Shown piece after piece: positions 49,462-60,848 of a stretch of 64,000 bases of DNA. The notes beneath the pieces were generated by a model. That model was not told where the DNA came from, ran no database searches, and was given only the letters and a program-made list of their open reading frames with translations. Both the position numbers and the translations under genes were made by a program. Position 1 is the stretch's first letter; every line of letters starts with the position of its first letter. Origin of the DNA: Streptococcus respiraculi (GTDB taxonomy: Bacteria > Bacillota > Bacilli > Lactobacillales > Streptococcaceae); NCBI RefSeq assembly GCF_003595525.1, contig NZ_CP022680.1, positions 1,514,001 to 1,578,000 on the forward strand. The letters run 5' to 3'.

Positions 49462-50387
49462 TTTGTTAATTCCTTTGCTAGTATAGCGATATTTTCTTCT
49501 AAATTTTCTAAATAAGATTGATCATTTTCTGGATCAGCTTCCAGAGGATTCAAGGTTTTCAAGTCAACACCCGTTGACTTCACAAGTGTTTCTGCTACTT
49601 TTGACGAAGCATTGCTTTCGACAAAAATCGTTTTTACCTGATAGCGTTTGACAAATTCTTCGATTTCAGCCAGCTGACGGGGGCTAGGCTCCTGCTCTGG
49701 TGAAATTCCTGCAATCCCCAATTGTTCTAAGCCAAAGCGCTTCGCCAAATAAGAAAATGCTGTATGCTGTGTAACAAATGTCTTTTGCCGCGCTTTTTGA
49801 AACACCGGCTGATATTTTTGAGTCAGATTTTGTGCCTCTCTGCTCAATTTATCTGCATTTTTCTGATAAAGTTCTTTGTGAGTAGGATCAGCCTTAGCCA
49901 ACTCTTTAGCAATAATTTGTGCTTCTTCTGCCACTTTTTCAGGGTCTAACCAAGTGTGGGGATCGTAGAGCGTTTTTTCGTCAATTCCATCACCAGCCTC
50001 CATATCTTCGAGGCCTGCCACCTTATCCAAACTCATCCCTTGAGAGGCTTCAATCACCTTGACTTCAGAATTTTGTAAATTTGGATCAAGGCTTCCTGCC
50101 CAAGATTCCAAAGTTCGTGAATGATAGACAAAAATATCTGCATCATAAATTGCTGCAACATCATTAGCTGAAGGTTCAAAGGAATGGATACCATTACCTG
50201 ATTGAATCATTCGAACATCGTTCACGTCTCCTGCAATTTCCTTAACCATGGAGTAGATTGGATAAAAACTAGTCACAATCTTCAAGCCCTGTTCTTTTTC
50301 TGCTGTCTCTTTACTACATGCCGTAGTCCCCAAGCAAACAATGAGGCCGAGAAAGGCAAGAAAAAGAAACCTCTTTTTTCTTTTCAT
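49458..50387 (-). CDS. lmb: Zinc-binding lipoprotein AdcAII/Lmb
   Basis: 309 residues starting MKRKKRFLFLAF; the upstream in-frame ATG is rejected because AAAGGAGTTTGT precedes 50387. Lipobox LGTTAC (Cys24). Cluster A-I metal-binding fold: IVTSFYPIYSMVKEIAG, HSFEPSANDVAAI, DPHTWLDPEKV, QHTAFSYLAKRFGL, and FVESNASSKVAE, which together give the three zinc histidines and one acidic ligand. It supplies zinc to the Adc transporter and is also called laminin-binding protein (Lmb). Controlled by AdcR boxes upstream. Confidence 0.94.
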   Translation of the reverse strand: MKRKKRFLFLAFLGLIVCLGTTACSKETAEKEQGLKIVTSFYPIYSMVKEIAGDVNDVRMIQSGNGIHSFEPSANDVAAIYDADIFVYHSRTLESWAGSLDPNLQNSEVKVIEASQGMSLDKVAGLEDMEAGDGIDEKTLYDPHTWLDPEKVAEEAQIIAKELAKADPTHKELYQKNADKLSREAQNLTQKYQPVFQKARQKTFVTQHTAFSYLAKRFGLEQLGIAGISPEQEPSPRQLAEIEEFVKRYQVKTIFVESNASSKVAETLVKSTGVDLKTLNPLEADPENDQSYLENLEENIAILAKELTK

Positions 50388-50407
50388 ACAAACTCCTTTA
50401 CCGATTA

Positions 50408-50505
50408 TGAACCAGTTATCTTTATATGCCAAAATAAATCCAGCTATATACTTAACTGGTTTTTAAACTAGTTAATAATATACCACTCTATAGAATAACT
50501 GTCAA
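50408..50505 (-). promoter_or_regulatory. lmb-pht promoter with three AdcR-type operators
   Basis: -35 TTGACA (50500-50505), -10 TATATT (50477-50482), spacer 17. Operator-like words fitting TTAACYRGTTAA: 50464-50475 TAAACTAGTTAA (11/12), 50452-50463 TTAACTGGTTTT (10/12), and 50408-50419 whose complement ATAACTGGTTCA scores 10/12. Two abut the -10 downstream edge, the place where AdcR-Zn would block transcription. Confidence 0.82.
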
Positions 50506-50522
50506 GCCTTTTTCAAAAAAAT

Positions 50523-50840
50523 TATAGTGGATTGAGAACTGAATACGGACCGAACTAGTGGTTCAAAGGGGCGAGCTGCGCTCAGTCTATTTCCAACCTT
50601 CCACAATTCTCAATTGCAAGGGGCGAGCTGCGCTCAATCTATTTCCAACCTTCCACAATTCTCAATTGCAAGGGGCGAGCTGCGCTCAATCTATTTCCAA
50701 CCTTCCACAATTCTCAATTGCAAGGGGCGAGCTGCGCTCAATCTATTTCCAACCTTCCACAATTCTCAATTGTGGAAGGTTGGCAGATTTTGATTTTTAT
50801 AGAGTATAACGATGTCCTAACCTTTATTCAATTCACTATA
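50523..50840. repeat. MITE-like element with an internal 4 x 52-bp array
   Basis: Ends TATAGTGGATTGA (50523-50535) and TCAATTCACTATA (50828-50840) are inverted repeats and match the element at 2561-2723. Inside, a 52-bp unit beginning AAGGGGCGAGCTGCGCTCA repeats four times (50566-50773), nearly identical. The last unit runs into a perfect 16-bp palindrome CCAACCTTCCACAATT / AATTGTGGAAGGTTGG (50749-50783). No gene. Confidence 0.85.
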
Positions 50841-50917
50841 AAAAAAGAGAAAAGAAACAAATGCCTCCTTTCACTCTCTATAGTGTATCATCAAATCCAT
50901 CGCACCAAACCTTAAAC

Positions 50918-51643
50918 CTAGTCAGCATATTCTAGACTCTTGATTTCTTCTAACATATTTGCTTCTTCGGCAGATAGTTTGTAATATTCTAGCAGGTCGG
51001 GTCTACGCTGGTAGGTTTTTTTGAGACTTTCATAGAGGCGCCATTTGCGGATATTTTCATGATGACCACTCATGAGGACATCTGGCACGACCATTCCACG
51101 AAAATCATAAGGCCGAGTGTATTGGGGATATTCCAATAGGCCTGATGAAAAGCTATCATCAGTATGACTGGCTTCTTTGCCAATAACCTCTGGAATCAGG
51201 CGCACAGTGGCATCGACCATGGTCATGGCAGCAAGCTCTCCGCCTGTCAACACGTAATCTCCCAGCGAAATCTCATCGGTCACCAAATACTTAATTCGCT
51301 CATCATACCCCTCGTAGTGACCACAAATAAAAATCAGATGCTCTTCCTTCGCCAATTCTTCGGCATAAGCCTGATTAAATCGCTTACCAGCAGGATCCAG
51401 TAAAATCACCCTGGGTGCTGTCTTTTCAATCTGATCATAGGCATCAAAAATCGGCTGCGCCCGCAATAGCATGCCCTGACCACCTCCGTACGGCTCGTCA
51501 TCAACATGGCGGGATTTCTCCGCATTTTCTCGAAAATTATGGTAATGAATCTCTAACAAACCCTTTTCTCGAGCCTTACCGACAATCGAGTGCTCCAAGG
51601 GCGCAAACATTTCTGGAAAGAGGGTCAAAATATCAATCTTCAT
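50918..51643 (-). CDS. trmD: tRNA (guanine-37-N1)-methyltransferase
   Basis: 241 residues, SPOUT trefoil-knot enzyme that methylates G37 next to the anticodon. [19 protein letters not shown] at the start, the knot motif [12 protein letters not shown], and the AdoMet loop [18 protein letters not shown]. The start lies within the end of rimM (11-nt overlap), the usual rimM-trmD pair. Confidence 0.96.
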   Translation of the reverse strand: MKIDILTLFPEMFAPLEHSIVGKAREKGLLEIHYHNFRENAEKSRHVDDEPYGGGQGMLLRAQPIFDAYDQIEKTAPRVILLDPAGKRFNQAYAEELAKEEHLIFICGHYEGYDERIKYLVTDEISLGDYVLTGGELAAMTMVDATVRLIPEVIGKEASHTDDSFSSGLLEYPQYTRPYDFRGMVVPDVLMSGHHENIRKWRLYESLKKTYQRRPDLLEYYKLSAEEANMLEEIKSLEYAD

Positions 51644-52151
51644 CGTCTAACCCTTCTGGAATCTCTACTTGGACGCGACCTTTTTCCACATCCACCTCAA
51701 GGACAACAGGGGGAATATAAGGGAGCAGCAAGTCTCGTTTGCCTTTGCGTTTGACTACCCAAACATCGTTAGCACCAGGCTGTAAAATCTCCTTAATGGT
51801 CCCAAGCAATATCTCGCCTTCATAGACTTCTAAACCAATGATTTCATGGTAGTAAAATTCTCCCTCATCCAAATCAGATAAGTCCTCTTCAGCTACTTTG
51901 AGGGTAAAATCACGGTATTTTTCAATATCATTGATATGGTACATCCCCTTAAACTTGATGATATCAAAGTTTTTTGCCTTGCGGTGGCTGGCGATTTCCA
52001 CATTCATGACAAACTGGTCTTTGGTGTCGAACAAGGCCAAGTGATTGCCTTTTTTAAATCGTTCTTCCGCAAAATCTGTTACAGACAAGACCCGCATTTC
52101 TCCTTGGAGTCCTTGAGTGTTGACGATTTTTCCAACTTTAAAATAATTCAT
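51633..52151 (-). CDS. rimM: 16S rRNA processing protein RimM
   Basis: 172 residues. N-terminal beta-barrel starting [20 protein letters not shown] and C-terminal PRC barrel ([19 protein letters not shown]). It helps mature the 30S head. Encoded after khpA with an 89-nt gap and before trmD. Confidence 0.95.
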   Translation of the reverse strand: MNYFKVGKIVNTQGLQGEMRVLSVTDFAEERFKKGNHLALFDTKDQFVMNVEIASHRKAKNFDIIKFKGMYHINDIEKYRDFTLKVAEEDLSDLDEGEFYYHEIIGLEVYEGEILLGTIKEILQPGANDVWVVKRKGKRDLLLPYIPPVVLEVDVEKGRVQVEIPEGLDDED

Positions 52152-52240
52152 GTGCTCTCCAAAACTCTATAATATGCCTTATTGTACCATTTTTTAGGCA
52201 TTTTCTCAAGACAAGAAAAAGAGCGGACTAGCCACTCCTT

Positions 52241-52480
52241 TTACTTTTCATCAATGACAAGACGAACTTTTTTGTCACTTGTTGGAACAGAATAAACAAT
52301 CGTCCGAATCGCAGAAATTGTGCGTCCTTTTCTGCCGATAACGCGACCAATATCAGACTGTTCTAAGTCCAAGTGATATTCTAAAAATTCAGGTGTATCA
52401 ACGATTTTTATCGTCAAGCTATCTGGCTGTGAAATCAAGGGTTTCACAATTGCAATAATCAGATTTTCTATCATGTCCAT
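52241..52480 (-). CDS. khpA: KH-domain RNA-binding protein KhpA
   Basis: 79 residues with one KH domain; the GxxG loop is [16 protein letters not shown]. In pneumococcus KhpA pairs with KhpB (EloR/Jag) and binds RNA with effects on cell elongation. It follows rpsP by 22 nt, the standard arrangement. Confidence 0.93.
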   Translation of the reverse strand: MDMIENLIIAIVKPLISQPDSLTIKIVDTPEFLEYHLDLEQSDIGRVIGRKGRTISAIRTIVYSVPTSDKKVRLVIDEK

Positions 52481-52502
52481 AAGTGCTCTCTCTTAATTCG
52501 TT

Positions 52503-52775
52503 TTATTTTGAGAATTTTGAATCGTGGAATTTCTTCAATACTCCAGCTTTTGAAAGGATGTTGCGAACCGTATCAGAAGGTTGTGCTCCGTTTGCCAACC
52601 ATGCAAGAACGCGGTCTTCTTTCAATGTTACTTGGTTTTCAGTAACAAGCGGATTGTAAGTTCCAACTGTTTCGATGAAACGTCCATCACGTGGAGCACG
52701 TGAATCTGCTACGTTAATACGGTAGAAAGGTTTTTTCTTAGAACCCATACGAGTTAAACGGATTTTTACTGCCAT
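52503..52775 (-). CDS. rpsP: 30S ribosomal protein S16
   Basis: 90 residues starting [20 protein letters not shown], the S16 signature. Component of the 30S body. First gene of rpsP-khpA(-rimM-trmD). Confidence 0.98.
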   Translation of the reverse strand: MAVKIRLTRMGSKKKPFYRINVADSRAPRDGRFIETVGTYNPLVTENQVTLKEDRVLAWLANGAQPSDTVRNILSKAGVLKKFHDSKFSK

Positions 52776-52841
52776 TTTCTATAAGTCTCTTTTCTTTTAT
52801 AATTTATCGGTGAAATAGCAGGGCTATTGATCACATGTTCT

Positions 52842-52869
52842 ATTATATCAGATTTTTAAAAGGTGTCAA
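52842..52869 (-). promoter_or_regulatory. rpsP promoter
   Basis: -35 TTGACA (52864-52869) and -10 TATAAT (52842-52847), spacer 16. The -35 is part of an inverted repeat GTGTCAAG / CTTGACAC (52863-52885) that could also fold as a terminator for the upstream gene. Confidence 0.85.
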
Positions 52870-52920
52870 GAAAAAAACTTGACACTGGATATTTTTTATA
52901 GACAGCACTGTACTGCTACT

Positions 52921-52982
52921 ACTTAGAACCTGTATTCATAAGCGAAGTAATTCTAATCAGGAGCTGTGAATACAGCTTCTTA
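52921..52982. repeat. Interspersed inverted-repeat element, copy 2 (short form)
   Basis: Left end ACTTAGAACCTGTATTCATA and right end TGAATACAGCTTCTTAA pair as an inverted repeat. CGAAGTAATTCTAATC follows the left end exactly as in the 167-bp copy at 19034. It lies just after the methyltransferase stop, so it may terminate that gene. Confidence 0.65.
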
Positions 52983-52999
52983 ATCTCTAGCTCGTTGCT

Positions 53000-53770
53000 C
53001 TAGGGTATCTCCTTACCTTTTGGTTTACACCAAACACCATAGTGAAATTTCTGGTTAGGGCGAATTAAGCGTGTAAAGCCCAAATCTTCAAAAATCCTAT
53101 CTCTGAAATGAGCCTTGAGGATAATCTTTTCTCTGGCGACTCGCTTGGCTTCTTCCAAGAGTTCTTCAGTTAAACGTGACGGATTGGCAAGTCCTGCAAG
53201 GCCTGATAAGTTCTGTGATTCACGAATCGTTTCAGAAAACATGGGGTCAAAATAGACAAGGTCAAAAGACTCGCTAGGTTGCTGTCGTAAAAAGGAGAGG
53301 CTGTCCATTTCCACCACTTCAATCGAGCGCATGGCAGCATTAACCTTGAGACTTCCTGCCTCACATTCTTTCAAGCCTTGGCTAACAATAAAAGCAATGA
53401 GACGAGAAGATTCCACCGCTGTCACCTCGTGACCTGCACTTGCCATGACGATACTGTCAGAAGCAAGCCCCATGGTACAATCGCAAATCCTTTGGGGACG
53501 ACTCCCGATAAGCTCTAGCAAGGGATCACGCCCAGATTTGATACGCAAAAGGGCTGTATCGGGGTGGAAAAAGAGACGCTCGCCTCCCACTTGTTCAAAG
53601 ACCAGTTTATCCTGATAGAAGACCAAAACGTGACCATAGCGTTCTTGTAGTTTCTTGACTGAATTTTTCTTGCGCTCCACATAGGTCACACCAAAAGACT
53701 GGGCGAGGGCTTCTGCACGCGCTACTAGTTCTTCATTCATACCGAGACTTGTTGTGATAATCCATTTCAT
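53000..53770 (-). CDS. Class I SAM-dependent methyltransferase (RsmJ-like)
   Basis: 256 residues starting MKWIITTSLGMNEELVARA; an 18-codon upstream extension is unlikely since homologues start here. Motif I IDCTMGL-type loop ICDCTMGLASDSIV and motif IV VYFDPMFSE place it in the SAM methyltransferase superfamily, close to the RsmJ (16S rRNA m2G1516) and DUF-type group. No nearby gene points to the substrate. It stands alone between two repeats. Confidence 0.8.
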   Translation of the reverse strand: MKWIITTSLGMNEELVARAEALAQSFGVTYVERKKNSVKKLQERYGHVLVFYQDKLVFEQVGGERLFFHPDTALLRIKSGRDPLLELIGSRPQRICDCTMGLASDSIVMASAGHEVTAVESSRLIAFIVSQGLKECEAGSLKVNAAMRSIEVVEMDSLSFLRQQPSESFDLVYFDPMFSETIRESQNLSGLAGLANPSRLTEELLEEAKRVAREKIILKAHFRDRIFEDLGFTRLIRPNQKFHYGVWCKPKGKEIP

Positions 53771-53864
53771 ACTGTCAGTATAGCAAAAAAGATGACTTCT
53801 GTCGAAATCATCTTCTGATATCATCTAGTTGCTATTGATGATCCATTAAAATCAATCTATCTTT

Positions 53865-53966
53865 TTAATACTTTCTTACGTAATGCGGACGCAAGCAAAT
53901 TCCTCTTGCTAGCAACAGCAAAACAGTTGCCAGTATGTTCACTACAGCGAAAGTATTATCTTTGAA
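53865..53966 (-). pseudogene. Hydrophobic 34-codon reading frame, possible gene tail
   Basis: Open minus-strand frame with a membrane-like stretch VVNILATVLLLLARGI followed by basic CLRPHYVRKY and TAA at 53865. No ATG and no RBS; only an internal GTG. It could be the end of a decayed membrane-protein gene. The surrounding 53825-54100 shows no other gene. Confidence 0.2.
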
Positions 53967-54103
53967 TCACTGCGTTTGCTACTTTTCTAAAACGAACGAT
54001 ATATTCTGATGCTAGAAGAAAAAAATACAAGACTCTAAGGTGAAAATTGAGTTTTTCAGTGAAAAATTTGATGACTACTTTGTTGCAGGGTGCTTCAAAA
54101 AAA

Positions 54104-54237
54104 GAAGCTGGGCAAAAACTCAATTTTTGACCTTTCTCTTAAAAACTGAACAATATAAAATGGCTTAGAATCAACGTTTCTTGACAACGTTAATCTAAGC
54201 CATTTACTATTTTTAAGACTTTTTGCACAGTCTCTTT
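54104..54237. repeat. Nested-hairpin repeat element, copy B
   Basis: Same plan as 34533-34650: outer TCTTAAAAA / TTTTTAAGA (54137-54218), inner ATGGCTTAGAATCAACG / CGTTAATCTAAGCCAT. Outside, AAGCTGGGCAAAAACT and AGACTTTTTGCACAGTCTC. The flanks match copy A in the opposite orientation while the core loop keeps its orientation. It ends 1 nt before the stop of the gene at 54238 and may be its terminator. Confidence 0.72.
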
Positions 54238-54561
54238 TTAGTCTATTATCTTTACCTTTGTGCGAATAACTTCTGCATCAAAGTCTGTTGCTGGTTTATA
54301 GCCTTTAGCAAGAAGTCCTTGGATATAAAGTTTGTTATAAGAGAATCCCCACATCACTAAAATGACAATAATAATGAAAATGTAGATATCAGAATTAAAG
54401 AATAAAGCTCTATATATTAACTTCACTACAAACATAATAGCCGCCCACTTCCAATCCTTACGAAATAGCGGAACACAAAAAGTGAAGAAAAAAGTTGTCC
54501 ACGAAAAGCCTACTGGCGCTTGTTTGATTTGTCCAACTGGGCTAACTAAATTGACTTTCAT
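54238..54561 (-). CDS. Small membrane protein (DUF2628-like)
   Basis: 107 residues. GFSWTTFFFTFCVPLFRKDW, then two membrane segments (about 38-50 and 57-72), then the Tyr/Lys-rich tail YNKLYIQGLLAKGYKPA. This order (aromatic PVGFSWTTFFFG, helix, YxxxLLxKGY) is that of the DUF2628/HrgC-like group. Function unknown. It lies 23 nt after carB on the same strand. Confidence 0.72.
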   Translation of the reverse strand: MKVNLVSPVGQIKQAPVGFSWTTFFFTFCVPLFRKDWKWAAIMFVVKLIYRALFFNSDIYIFIIIVILVMWGFSYNKLYIQGLLAKGYKPATDFDAEVIRTKVKIID

Positions 54562-54584
54562 TTACATTCCTTCTTGAGAAAAAC

Positions 54585-57500
54585 TTAAATCGCATTAGTG
54601 GTAAAGCTGCGACTTTCGAGCACTTTTAGCATAGCATCTGCTGTATCAAGGGCGGTAAAGAGCGGTGTGCCTGTTTCGATAGCAGAGCTACGGATGATTT
54701 GCCCGTCTCCTTCTGCCACACGTTTGGTACCGACCGTATTGATAATAGCCTGTACTTGACCTTTACGGACTAGAGCAGGAATATCATTAGCCTCATCTTC
54801 TCCTAATTTATTAACCGCAATCGACTCGACCCCATTTGCCTTGAAGAACTCGCTGGTTCCTTCTGTCGCAAAAATACCATAGCCAATCGCTTCAAATCGT
54901 TTGGCTAACGCAAGAGCCTCTTCCTTAGTTTCATCTGCAATTGTAAAGACGACATTTCCAAATTCTTCCAAGTGGAAATGACTAGCTTCAAAGGCTTTGT
55001 ACAATGCTTTTTCAAGGGTTCTGTCTGTTCCCATAACCTCACCAGTTGATTTCATTTCAGGACCTAAGAGGCTATCAACCTTAGCTAGTTTGGTAAAGGA
55101 GAAAACGGGAGCTTTGACATGGACATTTTCTGATTCAGGATACAAGCCGTCCTCATAGCCCAACTCCGCCAAGGTTTGACCCAAGATAAGCTTGGTTGCA
55201 ACCTGCGCCATTGGGACATCTGTCACTTTCGACAAGAATGGCACGGTACGGCTGGCACGTGGATTGACCTCGATGACATAGACCGTTTCATCCTTGATGA
55301 CAAATTGAATATTCATCATTCCGATACAGTTAAGCCCAATCGCTAAACGCTTGGTATAATCTGCAATCGTTGTTTGAATTTCTTTTGATAAGGTCTGCGG
55401 AGGATAGACCGCCATAGAGTCTCCTGAGTGGACACCCGCACGTTCAATATGCTCCATAATTCCTGGAATCAGCACATCTTTACCGTCAGAAATGGCATCG
55501 ACCTCACACTCACGTCCGACAATATAAGAATCGACAAGGACAGGGTGCTCAGGGCTTGCCTTTACAGCAGTCCGCATGTAACTACGCAAATCTGTTTCAT
55601 TTTCAACAATTTCCATGGCCCGACCCCCAAGGACATAAGACGGACGAACAAGGACAGGAAAGCCAATCTTGCGGGCTGCTTCAACTGCTTCTTCTTCATT
55701 GGTTGCCGTTTGCCCTGGCGGTTGTGGAATTCCTAAATCTTTCAAGGCCTTTTCAAACAAGTCACGGTCTTCTGCACGGTCCAAGTCTGCAACCTGAGTA
55801 CCGATAATCCGAACACCTGCCCTTGACAAGGGTTCTGCCAAGTTAATCGCTGTTTGCCCACCAAATTGAACAATGACACCGATTGGCTGCTCCAGCTCAA
55901 TCACATTCAAGACATCTTCGAGGGTCAAGGGTTCAAAATAGAGCTTGTCCGACACTGAGAAGTCCGTAGACACCGTCTCTGGGTTTGAGTTCATGATAAT
56001 CGCTTCATAACCCGCTGCCTGAATGGCTTTTACAGAATGGACCGTCGCATAGTCAAACTCGACCCCTTGACCAATCCGAATCGGACCCGAACCTAAAACA
56101 AGGACTGATTCTCTTTCTGAGCGAATGGACTCATTTTCCCATTCATAGGTTGAATAGAAATACGGAGTAGCACTTTCAAACTCGGCTGCGCAAGTATCTA
56201 CCATTTTATAGACTGGAACAATGCCATTTCCCAAGCGGAATTGGCGAACTTGATCTGGCGTTTGCTGCCACAATTCTGCAATCTTGCGATCTGCAAAGCC
56301 ATTTTGTTTGGCACGTTTTAAGACATCGACATCGCCAATGTTGTTCGCTAGCTCTACTTCTATTTCAATGATATGGACCAGTTTATCCAAGAAAAAGACA
56401 TCAATCTTCGTCAGATGAGCAATTTCTTCCACCGTAAACCCACGACGAAGAGCTTCAGATACATAGAAGAGACGATCGTCCTGCGCTTTGACAATCTTTT
56501 CAACAAGGACATCGTCTGTCACATCAGCCAAGTCCTTCATTTCTGTATGATAGACACCGATTTCAAGCGAACGACAAGCCTTTAAGAGACTTTCTTCAAT
56601 GGTGCGACCAATGGCCATGACCTCACCTGTCGCCTTCATCTGAGTTCCCAAACGGCGCTCGCCTTTTTCAAATTTATCAAATGGGAAGCGTGGGATTTTC
56701 GCTACAACATAGTCCAAGGCAGGCTCAAACATGGCATAGGTCGAACCTGTCACAGGATTCACCATCTCATCCAAGGTCAAGCCCACAGCAATCTTAGCTG
56801 CGAGTTTGGCAATCGGATAACCTGTTGCTTTTGAAGCAAGGGCAGACGAGCGAGACACGCGCGGATTAACCTCAATGACATAGTATTTAAAGCTGTGCGG
56901 GTCAAGAGCCAGCTGCACATTACAACCTCCCTCAATCTTGAGGGCACGGATAATACTCAAGCTAGCATCGCGCAACATTTGGTTCTCAATATCAGATAAG
57001 GTCTGCGTTGGCGCAAATACAATGGAATCTCCTGTATGAATCCCGACAGGGTCAAAGTTTTCCATGTTACATACGACTAAGGCGTTGTCTGCACTATCAC
57101 GCATCACTTCGTATTCGATTTCCTTAAAGCCAGCAATTGAACGCTCAATCAAACATTGGGTTACTGGAGAGAGTTTCAAGCCGTTTTCTGCAATCTCACG
57201 GAGTTCCTCTTCACTCGCACACATACCGCCACCAGTTCCCCCAAGGGTAAAGGCAGGACGGACAATGACAGGGTAGCCGATGCTAGTTGCAAAGGCAACG
57301 GCTTCTTCAACCGTATTGACAATTTCTGATTCTGGAATGGGTTGGCCCAAATCTTCCATTAACTGCTTGAACAAGTCACGGTCTTCCGCCTGAGCAATAG
57401 CCGATAATTTTGTCCCTAAAAGTTCCACACCTAGCTCATCAAGGATACCTGCTTTGGACAATTCCATGGCCATGTTGAGACCTGTCTGACCACCCAAGGT

Positions 57501-57764
57501 TGGCAAAAGCGCATCAGGGCGCTCCTTGCGCAAGATACGAGATACAAATTCAAAGGTAATCGGCTCGATATAAACCTTATCTGCAATCTCCTTATCCGTC
57601 ATAATCGTAGCAGGGTTTGAGTTAACCAAGACCACACTATAGCCCTCTTCCTTCAACGCAAGACAAGCCTGCGTCCCCGCATAATCAAACTCCGCCGCCT
57701 GACCAATAATAATCGGACCAGACCCAATCACCATAATTTTCTTAATATCACTACGTTTTGGCAT
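54585..57764 (-). CDS. carB: Carbamoyl-phosphate synthase large subunit
   Basis: 1059 residues. It makes carbamoyl phosphate from ammonia (delivered by CarA), bicarbonate and two ATP. Two homologous halves, each beginning with an IGSGPI.IGQ.xEFDYA motif (near 14 and near 559) and containing an ATP-grasp domain. The C-terminal methylglyoxal-like allosteric domain is from about 935. It is 180 nt downstream of carA, longer than the other gaps in the operon, and that gap holds a large inverted repeat. Confidence 0.97.
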   Translation of the reverse strand: MPKRSDIKKIMVIGSGPIIIGQAAEFDYAGTQACLALKEEGYSVVLVNSNPATIMTDKEIADKVYIEPITFEFVSRILRKERPDALLPTLGGQTGLNMAMELSKAGILDELGVELLGTKLSAIAQAEDRDLFKQLMEDLGQPIPESEIVNTVEEAVAFATSIGYPVIVRPAFTLGGTGGGMCASEEELREIAENGLKLSPVTQCLIERSIAGFKEIEYEVMRDSADNALVVCNMENFDPVGIHTGDSIVFAPTQTLSDIENQMLRDASLSIIRALKIEGGCNVQLALDPHSFKYYVIEVNPRVSRSSALASKATGYPIAKLAAKIAVGLTLDEMVNPVTGSTYAMFEPALDYVVAKIPRFPFDKFEKGERRLGTQMKATGEVMAIGRTIEESLLKACRSLEIGVYHTEMKDLADVTDDVLVEKIVKAQDDRLFYVSEALRRGFTVEEIAHLTKIDVFFLDKLVHIIEIEVELANNIGDVDVLKRAKQNGFADRKIAELWQQTPDQVRQFRLGNGIVPVYKMVDTCAAEFESATPYFYSTYEWENESIRSERESVLVLGSGPIRIGQGVEFDYATVHSVKAIQAAGYEAIIMNSNPETVSTDFSVSDKLYFEPLTLEDVLNVIELEQPIGVIVQFGGQTAINLAEPLSRAGVRIIGTQVADLDRAEDRDLFEKALKDLGIPQPPGQTATNEEEAVEAARKIGFPVLVRPSYVLGGRAMEIVENETDLRSYMRTAVKASPEHPVLVDSYIVGRECEVDAISDGKDVLIPGIMEHIERAGVHSGDSMAVYPPQTLSKEIQTTIADYTKRLAIGLNCIGMMNIQFVIKDETVYVIEVNPRASRTVPFLSKVTDVPMAQVATKLILGQTLAELGYEDGLYPESENVHVKAPVFSFTKLAKVDSLLGPEMKSTGEVMGTDRTLEKALYKAFEASHFHLEEFGNVVFTIADETKEEALALAKRFEAIGYGIFATEGTSEFFKANGVESIAVNKLGEDEANDIPALVRKGQVQAIINTVGTKRVAEGDGQIIRSSAIETGTPLFTALDTADAMLKVLESRSFTTNAI

Positions 57765-57787
57765 AATTAAGATATAAAGGGCGTCAA

Positions 57788-57864
57788 ACGAACACAGTCA
57801 AAATAGGAGTTTGTTCCGCAGAACAATGAGTTCTAGGACAAACTATCTTTTTGACAAAGTTCGT
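57788..57864. repeat. Long imperfect inverted repeat between carA and carB
   Basis: Arms ACGAACACAGTCAAAATAGG-AGTTTGTTCC and, read from the other side, ACGAACTTTGTCAAAAAGAT-AGTTTGTCC (about 30 bp, most positions matching) with a loop of about 18 nt. Just beyond lies another stem GAGCCGTATT / AATACGGGCT (57863-57893). No ORF. Confidence 0.6.
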
Positions 57865-57944
57865 AGCCCGTATTCAATTTTGCAAATACGGCTCCCTTTG
57901 TTTCTCCTTTCTATTCGTCAGCTCTCTGGCTGCCATTAAATATG

Positions 57945-59033
57945 TTATTTCTTACCTGTCTCAGCTTGAAAGGCATCAATCAATTCCATGAAATCATCAA
58001 ATAAATAGCTGGCATCATGTGGACCAGGCGCTGCATCTGGGTGGAATTGGACTGAAAATGCTGGTTGATAACGGTGGCGAACTCCCTCGACAGATTTGTC
58101 GTTAATTTCTTCATGGGTAATCATCAAGCAGTCTGGCAAGTCCTCGCGCGACACTGCAAAGCCGTGGTTTTGGGAGGTAAAGTCTACACGACCTGTTGCA
58201 ATTTCACGAACCGCATGGTTAAAGCCACGATGACCGAATTTCATTTTGTAGGTACTAGCCCCGTTGGCTTTGGCTAGCAACTGGTGCCCCATACAGATAC
58301 CGAAAATAGGAATCTTCCCTTGAATACCGCGAATCATCTCTAAAGCCTCTGGCACATCGTCTGGATCTCCAGGACCGTTTGAAAGCATGACACCATCTGG
58401 TGCAAGATTTAAAATCTCCTCTGCGGTCGTATCAAATGGTACTACGGTGATGTTGCAGTCTCGTTTTGACAATTCCCGTAAAATGGAATGCTTGAGACCG
58501 AAGTCGACCAAGACGATATTGCGCCCGATACCCGGTGCAGGATAGGCTGTCTTGGTAGAAACTTGAGCGATATTGTTGGTCGGAAGCACCGTTGCCCGCA
58601 GTTGGTCAGACAGATGTTCCACTGAATCTCCTGCGTCTGCCAAGGTCGCCCGCATAGTACCGTGCTGACGAATAATCTTCGTCAAGGCGCGCGTGTCAAT
58701 ACCTGAGATGCCCGGGATTTTCTTAGCTTTTAAAAATTCATCCAAGGTCAACTGGTTGCGCCAATTACTAGCACGGCGTGCCCATTCACGAACCACCACC
58801 CCCTTGCAGGTTGGGATAATTGATTCATAGTCGTCACGATTGACCCCGTAATTCCCCACCAAGGGATAGGTGAAGGTCAAGATTTGCCCATTATAGGATT
58901 GGTCGGTAATGGACTCTTGGTAGCCCGTCATCCCTGTATTAAAGACAATCTCGCCTGTCACTGCAATATCTGCTCCAAAGGCTTCGCCTTCAAAAATTGT
59001 TCCGTCTTCTAAAATTAACAATCGTTTTGCCAT
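57945..59033 (-). CDS. carA: Carbamoyl-phosphate synthase small subunit
   Basis: 362 residues starting [16 protein letters not shown]; an ATG directly before it is the alternative. AGGAGGAAA is at good distance, and the longer ORF start at 59090 lies inside pyrB. The glutaminase domain (about 175-360) has the catalytic cysteine in [12 protein letters not shown] and the histidine in [13 protein letters not shown]. It releases ammonia from glutamine for CarB. Confidence 0.97.
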   Translation of the reverse strand: MAKRLLILEDGTIFEGEAFGADIAVTGEIVFNTGMTGYQESITDQSYNGQILTFTYPLVGNYGVNRDDYESIIPTCKGVVVREWARRASNWRNQLTLDEFLKAKKIPGISGIDTRALTKIIRQHGTMRATLADAGDSVEHLSDQLRATVLPTNNIAQVSTKTAYPAPGIGRNIVLVDFGLKHSILRELSKRDCNITVVPFDTTAEEILNLAPDGVMLSNGPGDPDDVPEALEMIRGIQGKIPIFGICMGHQLLAKANGASTYKMKFGHRGFNHAVREIATGRVDFTSQNHGFAVSREDLPDCLMITHEEINDKSVEGVRHRYQPAFSVQFHPDAAPGPHDASYLFDDFMELIDAFQAETGKK

Positions 59034-59067
59034 CATTTTCCTCCTCGTCTGCTCTCTCTGAAGCTTG

Positions 59068-59997
59068 TTAACGTTTGTTGGCTCTTGCATGTAATACTGC
59101 TTCTAAAATTGCCATCCGAACAAAGACACCATTTTGCATCTGCCGAACAATCCGTGATTGAGGTGCCTCAACCAAGTCATCAGCAATTTCTACATCACGA
59201 TTAACGGGCGCTGGGTGCATGATAATGGCTGTCTCTTTCATGCGTCGGTAGCGTTCCTGCGTCAGCCCATGCAAGCGGTGATACTCTTCTTTTGAAAAAC
59301 TTTCATTTCCATCATGGCGCTCATGCTGCACCCGCAAGAACATGAGGACATCTGCTTCTTCGACAATGTCATCTAACGCAACATGCTGACCGTAGGTATC
59401 AAATTCTGCTGCATACCATTCACTTGGACCTGCAAAGAATAAGTCAGCCCCCAAGCGTTTTAAAATCTGCATATTGGACTTGGCCACACGTGAGTGGGTC
59501 AAGTCACCCGCAATCATAATCTTCAAGCCCTCAAAACGCCCAAATTCCTCATAAATGGTCATCAAGTCAAGGAGTGACTGACTTGGGTGTTGACCCGAAC
59601 CGTCTCCCCCATTGACAATCGAAGCCGTAATAGTCGGACTTTCAATCAATTCTCGGTAATAATCGACTTCCGAATGGCGAATTACACAAATATCCACGCC
59701 CAAGGCACTCATGGTCAAAATGGTATCATAGAGGGTTTCCCCTTTATTGACCGAGCTGGTCTTCGCATCAAAATCAATCATGTTAAGACCTAGACGCAAC
59801 TCCGCCATTTCAAATGACTTGTGGGTCCGTGTCGAATCTTCAAAAAAGAGATTCGAGACATAGGCCGTTTGAGGAAGCACTGCTGCTCCATTTTTAAAAG
59901 CAAGTCCTCGCTTGATCAAGCCCATAACCTCTTCATTAGACAGACTTTCCATGGTCACTACATGCTGGAGCGACACTTTTTCATCGATGATTGGCAT
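59068..59997 (-). CDS. pyrB: Aspartate carbamoyltransferase catalytic subunit
   Basis: 309 residues starting [16 protein letters not shown]. The longer in-frame extension into pyrR is rejected by length and by the family start. [20 protein letters not shown] carries the STRT carbamoyl-phosphate loop; the aspartate loop is [10 protein letters not shown]. It performs the first committed pyrimidine step. It lies 16 nt after pyrR and 34 nt before carA. Confidence 0.96.
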   Translation of the reverse strand: MPIIDEKVSLQHVVTMESLSNEEVMGLIKRGLAFKNGAAVLPQTAYVSNLFFEDSTRTHKSFEMAELRLGLNMIDFDAKTSSVNKGETLYDTILTMSALGVDICVIRHSEVDYYRELIESPTITASIVNGGDGSGQHPSQSLLDLMTIYEEFGRFEGLKIMIAGDLTHSRVAKSNMQILKRLGADLFFAGPSEWYAAEFDTYGQHVALDDIVEEADVLMFLRVQHERHDGNESFSKEEYHRLHGLTQERYRRMKETAIIMHPAPVNRDVEIADDLVEAPQSRIVRQMQNGVFVRMAILEAVLHARANKR

Positions 59998-60013
59998 CTC
60001 AATCCTACCTCTT

Positions 60014-60778
<765 letters not shown>

Positions 60779-60789
60779 TCATTTCAACT

Positions 60790-60818
60790 AGTATAACAGA
60801 ATTTTTCCCAAAAGACAA
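60790..60818 (-). promoter_or_regulatory. pyr operon promoter
   Basis: -35 TTGTCT (60813-60818), -10 TATACT (60790-60795), spacer 17. Upstream the next 4 bp lead straight into the 26-bp duplicated target of the insertion sequence. Confidence 0.8.
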
Positions 60819-60848
60819 ATACTATATCACCAATGACCATTGTATTTT

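Noticed and set aside
50558..50809. 83-codon plus-strand ORF with internal repeats (GELRS, YFQPSTILNC)
   Set aside because: It is a translation of the 52-bp tandem array inside a MITE-like element; no RBS, and period three is broken by the 52-bp unit.
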